Origin: Candidatus Tepidiaquacellales bacterium UBA6667
GTDB taxonomy: Bacteria; Bacteroidota; Ignavibacteria; Tepidaquicellales; Tepidaquicellaceae
Direction of reading: 5' to 3'
Assembly (NCBI GenBank): GCA_002455255.1
Contig: DKKL01000045.1
Span: 1 to 21,462 of the forward strand
Length of the DNA stretch: 21,462 nt
The translations under genes and the position numbers were made by a program. This document shows, in pieces, positions 16,263 to 21,462 of this stretch (position 1 is the stretch's first letter; each line of letters starts with the position of its first letter). The notes under the pieces were generated by a model. It saw nothing but the letters and a program-made list of their open reading frames with translations, did no database searches and was not told the origin of the DNA.

Positions 16263-17722
16263 TGAAAATTTCCGAATTATTAAAAAAAATATCTGTGAAT
16301 AATCTTGATTTAAAAAATGATTTCGAAGTTGCCGGTCTTGCATTTGACTCAAGGAAAGTAAGAGAGAATTATATTTTTTTTGCAATTAAAGGATATAAAG
16401 ATGATGGGAATAAATTTGTTCAAAATGCTATTAACAATGGTGCTAAATTAATTGTTACTTCTGAAAAAAATATGGAATCTGATAATGTAAATTATTTTTA
16501 TTCTGAAAACGTAAGAAGATCAATGGCTGAGATGAGTTCTGCTTTTTATGATTTTCCTTCTGAAAAATTAAACTTAATCGGCATCACAGGCACAAACGGA
16601 AAAACTACTACTTCTTATTTAATAAAATCAATTATAGAAGAAAATAATTTTAAATCCGGATTGATAGGAACTATAGATTATATATCCAATAATACAAAAG
16701 AGGAAGCCTCTTTAACGACTCCTGAATCAATAGAACTTAACCGTATGTTAAGTGAAATGGTAAACTCAGGTTTTAAGTATTGTGTGATGGAAGTATCATC
16801 TGTTTCTCTTGTTTTGGATAGAGTTTATGGGTTAAAATTCAAATCAGCAGTTTTCACAAATCTTACTCCGGAGCATTTAGATTTTCATAACTCTATGGAT
16901 GAATATTTTAAATCTAAAAAAATTCTGTTTGATAATTTACCTGCTTCAAGCATAGCGGTTACAAATCTTGATGATGAATATGGAGATAAAATTATTTCAG
17001 ATACAAAAGCGAAAATTCAATATTACAGTATAAATAAAAATTCAGATTTTAAAGCAACAAATATAAAAATTAATACAAACGGAATATCGTTCACATCTAC
17101 CGTTTCAGGAAAAGAATTTAAATTTGAAACCGGAATTACAGGAAGATTTAACATTTATAATTCCCTTGCTGCTATCACTGTTTGTATTGGTTTAGGTTTT
17201 GAACTAAACAGTATATCATCTGCTTTGAAAAAATTTAATTATGTAGATGGTAGGTTCAATATTATTCCTTTAAAAAATGGGGCTGATGCAATAATAGATT
17301 ATTCACATACATCTGATTCATTAAAAAATGCTATTGAAGCTGCAATTGATTTAATAAATGAAAGAGGTGAAAAGGGTAGAGTGATAACTATTTTTGGATG
17401 TGGCGGAAATAAAGATAAAATTAAAAGACCTGTAATGGGTAAAATTGCAACTGAATTATCCGATTATGTGATTATTACTTCAGACAATCCTAGATTTGAA
17501 GAACCTATGGAAATCATAAACGAAATTTTAAATGGAGTTGAAGATAAAACTAATTTTGAAATTGAAGTGAATAGAGAACTTGCTATTAAGAGGGGATTGG
17601 AAATTTCTGAGAAAGGTGATTTGATTTTAATTTGTGGTAAAGGTCACGAGACTTATCAGGAAATAAATGGTGTGAAAAATCATTTTGATGACAAGGAAAT
17701 TGTTAAAAAATATAACAGCTGA
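16262..17722 (+). CDS. murE: UDP-MurNAc-L-Ala-D-Glu:meso-diaminopimelate ligase MurE
   Basis: MurE is the cytoplasmic ATP-dependent ligase adding the third stem-peptide residue. The N-terminal substrate domain has DSRKVRENYIFFAIKGYKDDG. The ATP loop is GITGTNGKTTT (G107 to T117). NLTPEHLDFH is the conserved central motif, and a likely carbamylated lysine lies in YFKSKKILF. Residues D408-N409-P410-R411 form the DNPR motif specific for meso-diaminopimelate rather than lysine. The segment around E177 reads EVSSVSLVLDR, where the family normally has SSH and a Gln two residues before the Arg; here these are V181 and L185. The 486-residue length is normal. It overlaps ftsI by one base. Its TGA stop is in the same frame as murF, one codon before the murF start. 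Confidence 0.95.
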   Translation: MKISELLKKISVNNLDLKNDFEVAGLAFDSRKVRENYIFFAIKGYKDDGNKFVQNAINNGAKLIVTSEKNMESDNVNYFYSENVRRSMAEMSSAFYDFPSEKLNLIGITGTNGKTTTSYLIKSIIEENNFKSGLIGTIDYISNNTKEEASLTTPESIELNRMLSEMVNSGFKYCVMEVSSVSLVLDRVYGLKFKSAVFTNLTPEHLDFHNSMDEYFKSKKILFDNLPASSIAVTNLDDEYGDKIISDTKAKIQYYSINKNSDFKATNIKINTNGISFTSTVSGKEFKFETGITGRFNIYNSLAAITVCIGLGFELNSISSALKKFNYVDGRFNIIPLKNGADAIIDYSHTSDSLKNAIEAAIDLINERGEKGRVITIFGCGGNKDKIKRPVMGKIATELSDYVIITSDNPRFEEPMEIINEILNGVEDKTNFEIEVNRELAIKRGLEISEKGDLILICGKGHETYQEINGVKNHFDDKEIVKKYNS

Positions 17723-17725
17723 CAA

Positions 17726-19105
17726 TTGAAAGCAGAAACTCTTTTAAATATAAAGGGCAGTGAATTACAAGGATCTGAAAAAATTAAATTTTTTGATTTT
17801 AAAGGTTTCTCAATTGATTCAAGAAAAATAAACAGTTCTGATATATTTATTGCAATTAAAGGTGAAGTAACAGACGGACATAAATATTTGAAAAATGTTT
17901 TTGATGCGGGATGTAAATTAGCAGTTATAAATAAAACACAATCAAAATTAATTTCACAATTTAAAAATAAATCTTTTATAACAGTTAAAGATACTACAAA
18001 ATATCTTGGTGATTTAGCCGCATATCATTTAAGCAATAACAGAATACCTGTTTTATGTGTGGCAGGAAGCAACGGAAAAACAACAACTAAAGACTTAATT
18101 GCTGATGTGTTGTCAAAAAGATACAATGTTTTGAAAACTGAGGGAAATTTAAATAACCATATCGGTTTACCTTTGACTTTGTTAAAATTGAATAAGAAAC
18201 ACAATTTTTGTGTATTGGAAGTCGGAAGCAATCATTTTGGAGAATTAGATTATTTAATGAATATTTGCAAACCGGATTACGGATTAGTAACCAATATTGG
18301 TAAAGAGCATTTGGAATTCTTTAAAAATCTGAACGGTGTAGCAAAGGCAGAATTTGAACTTTACAATTATCTGACAAAAAATAATAAAACCTGTTTTTAT
18401 AATTTGGATGATAAATTTATTCTTAATTACAGAAATAAATTTAAATCAGGAGATAATTTTACATATTCATTCACAAAAAAATCTGATGTTAGAGGCAAAT
18501 TTATTTCATTTGATAAAAATTTCAGGCCTGAAATTAATATCAAGTATAATGGTAAGAGTTCAAATATTAAAATAAATACTTTCGGACTTCATTCTATCTT
18601 TAACGGTTTGGCAGCAGCCTCAGTAGGTTTGTTTTTTGATATAAAAGTAAGCGACATAAAAAAATCATTGTTTAATTTCAAACCATCATCTTCAAAAAGA
18701 ATGGAAGTGAAGAGTTGGAAAGGCATAACGATTGTAAATGATGCATATAATTCAAATCCTGATTCAGTTTTAATGGGACTTAATAGTATTAAAAAATTTA
18801 ATACAATAGGCAAAAAATTTATAATATTAGGTGATATGCTTGAATTAGGAAAAAGTTCGAAATCAGAACATTCTAATATCGGAAAAATAATTTCAGAGAT
18901 GAAATTTGACAATTTATATACTTATGGAAGTGAGTCTTATAACACTCACACAGCGGCTAAAAATGTAAAGAATAATCATTATTTTACTGATAAAACATTA
19001 ATTAGTGAATTATTAAAAAAGGATTTGAGAAAAGGTGACATCGTTTATTTAAAAGGTTCACGTGGAATGAAGATGGAAGAAATTTTAGATAATCTAAAAA
19101 AATAA
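17726..19105 (+). CDS. murF: UDP-MurNAc-tripeptide:D-Ala-D-Ala ligase MurF
   Basis: MurF adds the D-Ala-D-Ala dipeptide and completes the UDP-MurNAc-pentapeptide in the cytoplasm. The 459-residue length is typical of a stand-alone MurF; the MurF-alanine racemase fusion common in many Bacteroidota is absent. The N-terminal domain has FSIDSRKINSSDIFIAIKG and TDGHKYL. The ATP loop is AGSNGKTTTKD (K118). Family motifs follow: TEGNLNNHIGLPLTLL, VLEVGSNHFGELDYL, VTNIGKEHLEFF and VNDAYNSNPDSV. The start is TTG at 17726. The murE stop lies in frame two codons upstream and no other start precedes the conserved domain. mraY begins on the base after its TAA stop. Confidence 0.95.
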   Translation: MKAETLLNIKGSELQGSEKIKFFDFKGFSIDSRKINSSDIFIAIKGEVTDGHKYLKNVFDAGCKLAVINKTQSKLISQFKNKSFITVKDTTKYLGDLAAYHLSNNRIPVLCVAGSNGKTTTKDLIADVLSKRYNVLKTEGNLNNHIGLPLTLLKLNKKHNFCVLEVGSNHFGELDYLMNICKPDYGLVTNIGKEHLEFFKNLNGVAKAEFELYNYLTKNNKTCFYNLDDKFILNYRNKFKSGDNFTYSFTKKSDVRGKFISFDKNFRPEINIKYNGKSSNIKINTFGLHSIFNGLAAASVGLFFDIKVSDIKKSLFNFKPSSSKRMEVKSWKGITIVNDAYNSNPDSVLMGLNSIKKFNTIGKKFIILGDMLELGKSSKSEHSNIGKIISEMKFDNLYTYGSESYNTHTAAKNVKNNHYFTDKTLISELLKKDLRKGDIVYLKGSRGMKMEEILDNLKK

Positions 19106-20215
19106 GTGTTATACTATTTAGCAGAATATATTAATTCAGTTTATGATCCACCCGGATTTGACGTGTTCAGATTTTTAACATTCAGATGGGCATTAGCTGC
19201 TATTACTGCTTTAATTATGTGTTTCATTGTTGCTCCCATAATTTTAAGAAAATTAAAAGAAAAACAAATTGGTGAAGCATTAAAGGAAGATGGTCCAAAA
19301 TTTCATTGGTCAAAAGCCGGTACACCTACTATGGGTGGTATTATATTATGGGTATCTGTAATTATTCCTGTTTTGCTTTGGGGAGATTTAAAAAATATAT
19401 ATATCCAGATAATACTGTTTGTAACCGTAGCGCTTGCGTTAGTAGGTTTCCTGGATGATTATTTAAAAGTTATTAAAAAATATCAAAAAGGGCTTGTAGA
19501 AAAATATAAATTATTATTTCAGTTCATAACTGGTTTGATAGTTGCTTTGGTAATATATTTTGCACCGGCGTTTGAAGGTATCAACTCTATTACAACGATT
19601 CCATTTTTAAAACAGCTTCAATTTGATTTTTCATATTTTTATATACCAATAATTATTTTCATAATTATTGGTACTTCAAACGCAGTAAATTTTACTGATG
19701 GTCTTGACGGATTAGCGATTGGTACTTCCGGTATAGTTGTTTTCACATTAGGAATTATAGCATATGTTTCAGGTAATGTAGAAACTGCAAAATATTTAAA
19801 TATTATTTATCTGAAAGGAAATGGTGAATTAGTAATCTATTGCGGTGCATTGTGTGGAGCGGCTTTAGGATTTTTATGGTATAATTCTTATCCTGCACAA
19901 GTATTTATGGGAGATACCGGCTCTCTCGCACTTGGTGGAGTAATTGCTACTTTGAGTATCTTAGTTAAAAAAGAATTTTTGCTTCCGCTTCTTGGTGGAA
20001 TATTTTTTATAGAAATATTATCGGTAATTATTCAGAGATATTACTTTAAATATACAAGATTAAAAACAGGAGAAGGAAAACGAATTTTCAAAATGGCACC
20101 GCTTCATCATCATTATGAAATGAAAGGAATTCCTGAACCTAAAATAGTTATTAGATTTTATATTGTGGCAATAATTCTTGCAATTATGACTCTTTCAACA
20201 TTCAAAGTTAGATAA
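19106..20215 (+). CDS. mraY: phospho-N-acetylmuramoyl-pentapeptide transferase MraY
   Basis: MraY is the integral membrane enzyme that transfers phospho-MurNAc-pentapeptide to undecaprenyl phosphate, forming lipid I. The 369 residues form about ten membrane spans. Signature motifs are present: GTPTMGGIIL, the Mg-binding pair D117-D118 (GFLDDYLKV), NFTDGLDGLAIG (N195 onward), the catalytic-site aspartate D270 in FMGDTGSLALGG, and the histidine triad H334-H336 in APLHHHYEMKG. The start is a GTG directly after the murF TAA stop with no gap, and it is in frame with murF. The first in-frame ATG would remove the first membrane helix, so GTG is preferred. murD starts 2 nt after its stop. Confidence 0.96.
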   Translation: MLYYLAEYINSVYDPPGFDVFRFLTFRWALAAITALIMCFIVAPIILRKLKEKQIGEALKEDGPKFHWSKAGTPTMGGIILWVSVIIPVLLWGDLKNIYIQIILFVTVALALVGFLDDYLKVIKKYQKGLVEKYKLLFQFITGLIVALVIYFAPAFEGINSITTIPFLKQLQFDFSYFYIPIIIFIIIGTSNAVNFTDGLDGLAIGTSGIVVFTLGIIAYVSGNVETAKYLNIIYLKGNGELVIYCGALCGAALGFLWYNSYPAQVFMGDTGSLALGGVIATLSILVKKEFLLPLLGGIFFIEILSVIIQRYYFKYTRLKTGEGKRIFKMAPLHHHYEMKGIPEPKIVIRFYIVAIILAIMTLSTFKVR

Positions 20216-20217
20216 TA

Positions 20218-21462
20218 TTGATAAACGAATATTCAAAATATTCTTATGCAATTTTAGGAGCCGGCAGAAGCGGAATTGGCATTGCAAAATATTTAAACAA
20301 CAGAGGTATTGATGTATTTGTAAGTGAATCAAACCCTGAAGACAAAATTAAAAAAGAAAATATAGAACTTCTAAAAGAAAAAAATATAGAATTTGAAATT
20401 GGAAATCATTCAGATAGAATTTTCAATTATGATGTCATCGTTAAAAGTCCCGGAATTCCGATGTGGAATGAATTGATTTTGCAATTAAAAAATTCAGGAA
20501 AAAAAGTTATCGGAGAACTTGAACTTTCTTTTATATTTTGTAAATGTCCGGTTATTGCAATTACAGGCACTAATGGAAAAACAACAACAGTAAATTTAAT
20601 TGGCGAAATGTTCTTAAATGCCGGGTTCGATGCTAAGGTATGCGGAAATGTGGGTTTAGCTTTCTCTGAGATTTTGGATGATATAAATGATAATTCAATT
20701 GTAATTCTTGAAACAAGCAGTTATCAGTTATATGACACAGAATTATTTAAACCAAAAGTTGCTATATTCCTGAATTTTACGGAAGATCATTTGTATTGGC
20801 ATAAATCAATGGAAAACTATTTTGATTCAAAAATGAAAATTACTGCGAATCAGGATATTCAAGATTTATTTATTTATAATTATGATGATGAATTTATAAA
20901 AAATAATCTTTATAAGTTTCAGATACTTGCTATGAAAAGTGCCTTTACTTTATCAAATGGATTAGATGATGAAGGATTGTTATCAGGTTGTTTCCTAAAT
21001 TCAGGTTTTATTAATTATATTGATAATTCAAAAAATGAAGTTAATAAAATAATTAAAAAAGATCAGATGTTTATCAAAGGGATGCACAATGTTTCCAATG
21101 CTATGGCTGCTATAATTACTGCAAAAAGATTTAATATTGATGAAAAAATAATTCAAGATACTCTAAAATCTTTTAAAGGAGTTGAACACAGGATAGAATT
21201 TATTAGAGAAATTAATGGAGTGAAGATTTATAATGACAGTAAAGCAACAAATCCTGATTCAACATTAGTAGCTTTGAAAAGTTTTACCGGTAAAATTATT
21301 TTAATTATGGGTGGACTGAAGATGAATATAAACTTTGAATTGATAAAAATGGAAGTGACAGAGAAAGTTAAAAAAATCATTGCAGTTGGAGAAAGTAAAA
21401 ATGACATTTATGATTATTTTGAACATTTATCTCATGTTGAGTTGGCTCATGACCTTAATGAA
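20218..21462 (+). CDS. murD: UDP-MurNAc-L-alanine:D-glutamate ligase MurD, 3' end cut by window
   Basis: MurD adds D-glutamate to UDP-MurNAc-L-Ala in the cytoplasm. The open frame runs 415 codons to the window edge without a stop. The family is about 450 residues, so roughly 35-45 are missing. The Rossmann-like N-terminal domain starts YAILGAGRSGIGIAKYL. VKSPGIP follows, and the ATP loop is ITGTNGKTTT (K121). Further motifs are ETSSYQL, NFTEDHLYWH, KGMHNVSNAMAAI, GVEHRIEF and YNDSKATNPDST. The usual GG-D-K motif reads GGLKMN with the lysine kept (K368). The start is TTG: an in-frame TAG at 20209-20211 leaves only ATA, ATA and TTG before the conserved domain. It begins 2 nt after the mraY stop. 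Confidence 0.94.
   Translation, partial: MINEYSKYSYAILGAGRSGIGIAKYLNNRGIDVFVSESNPEDKIKKENIELLKEKNIEFEIGNHSDRIFNYDVIVKSPGIPMWNELILQLKNSGKKVIGELELSFIFCKCPVIAITGTNGKTTTVNLIGEMFLNAGFDAKVCGNVGLAFSEILDDINDNSIVILETSSYQLYDTELFKPKVAIFLNFTEDHLYWHKSMENYFDSKMKITANQDIQDLFIYNYDDEFIKNNLYKFQILAMKSAFTLSNGLDDEGLLSGCFLNSGFINYIDNSKNEVNKIIKKDQMFIKGMHNVSNAMAAIITAKRFNIDEKIIQDTLKSFKGVEHRIEFIREINGVKIYNDSKATNPDSTLVALKSFTGKIILIMGGLKMNINFELIKMEVTEKVKKIIAVGESKNDIYDYFEHLSHVELAHDLNE

Noticed and set aside
1..21462. Mobile elements, prophage, CRISPR arrays or defence genes
   Set aside because: No transposase, integrase, regularly spaced repeat array or toxin-antitoxin pair is seen; the tRNA genes show no attachment-site duplication in the window.

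Overview
The window is an AT-rich, fully coding, single-strand stretch of a bacterial chromosome. It carries two core housekeeping clusters back to back, and every recognised gene is on the + strand. Several traits fit the Bacteroidota/Ignavibacteriota/Chlorobiota (FCB) group, with a low-GC Ignavibacteria-like lineage as my best guess (moderate confidence, from traits rather than a database match). Most start codons lack a Shine-Dalgarno sequence. The one clear promoter has a TAnnTTTG-type -10. The tRNA genes do not encode CCA. MurE has the meso-diaminopimelate motif DNPR, implying a Gram-negative-type wall. The division transpeptidase carries C-terminal PASTA domains.

Region 1 (1-11552) is the translation/transcription cluster: the 3' part of tRNA-Gly(TCC), tRNA-Trp(CCA), secE, nusG, rplK, rplA, rplJ, rplL, rpoB and rpoC, closed by a strong intrinsic terminator. 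Control is concentrated in three non-coding gaps. A 97-nt leader before rplJ is full of competing inverted repeats. Two intergenic hairpins lie before rpoB and before rpoC, each followed by a Shine-Dalgarno sequence that the other genes lack. This arrangement can set ribosomal protein L10/L12 output apart from RNA polymerase beta/beta' output.

Region 2 (11553-12376) holds one small predicted TPR-containing lipoprotein of unknown role. It is followed by a 180-nt control region with a good promoter (-35 TTGACT, -10 TATTTTTG) and three exact 10-nt-spaced MraZ-type boxes at the predicted transcription start.

Region 3 (12377-21462) is the division and cell wall (dcw) cluster: mraZ, rsmH, an ftsL-like gene, a PASTA-type ftsI, murE, murF, mraY and murD (cut by the window end). 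Genes overlap or lie at most 6 nt apart, so this is one tightly coupled operon. MurE, MurF and MurD are cytoplasmic ligases of the UDP-MurNAc-pentapeptide pathway, MraY makes lipid I at the membrane, and FtsL/FtsI act in the septal machinery. murF, mraY and murD start with TTG, GTG and TTG immediately after the upstream stop codon.

I found no mobile element, CRISPR array, defence island or clearly new multi-gene system. The points most worth a second look are regulatory: the rplJ leader, the hairpin/Shine-Dalgarno pairs at rpoB and rpoC, the MraZ operator, and the in-frame stop-start junctions among murE, murF and mraY.
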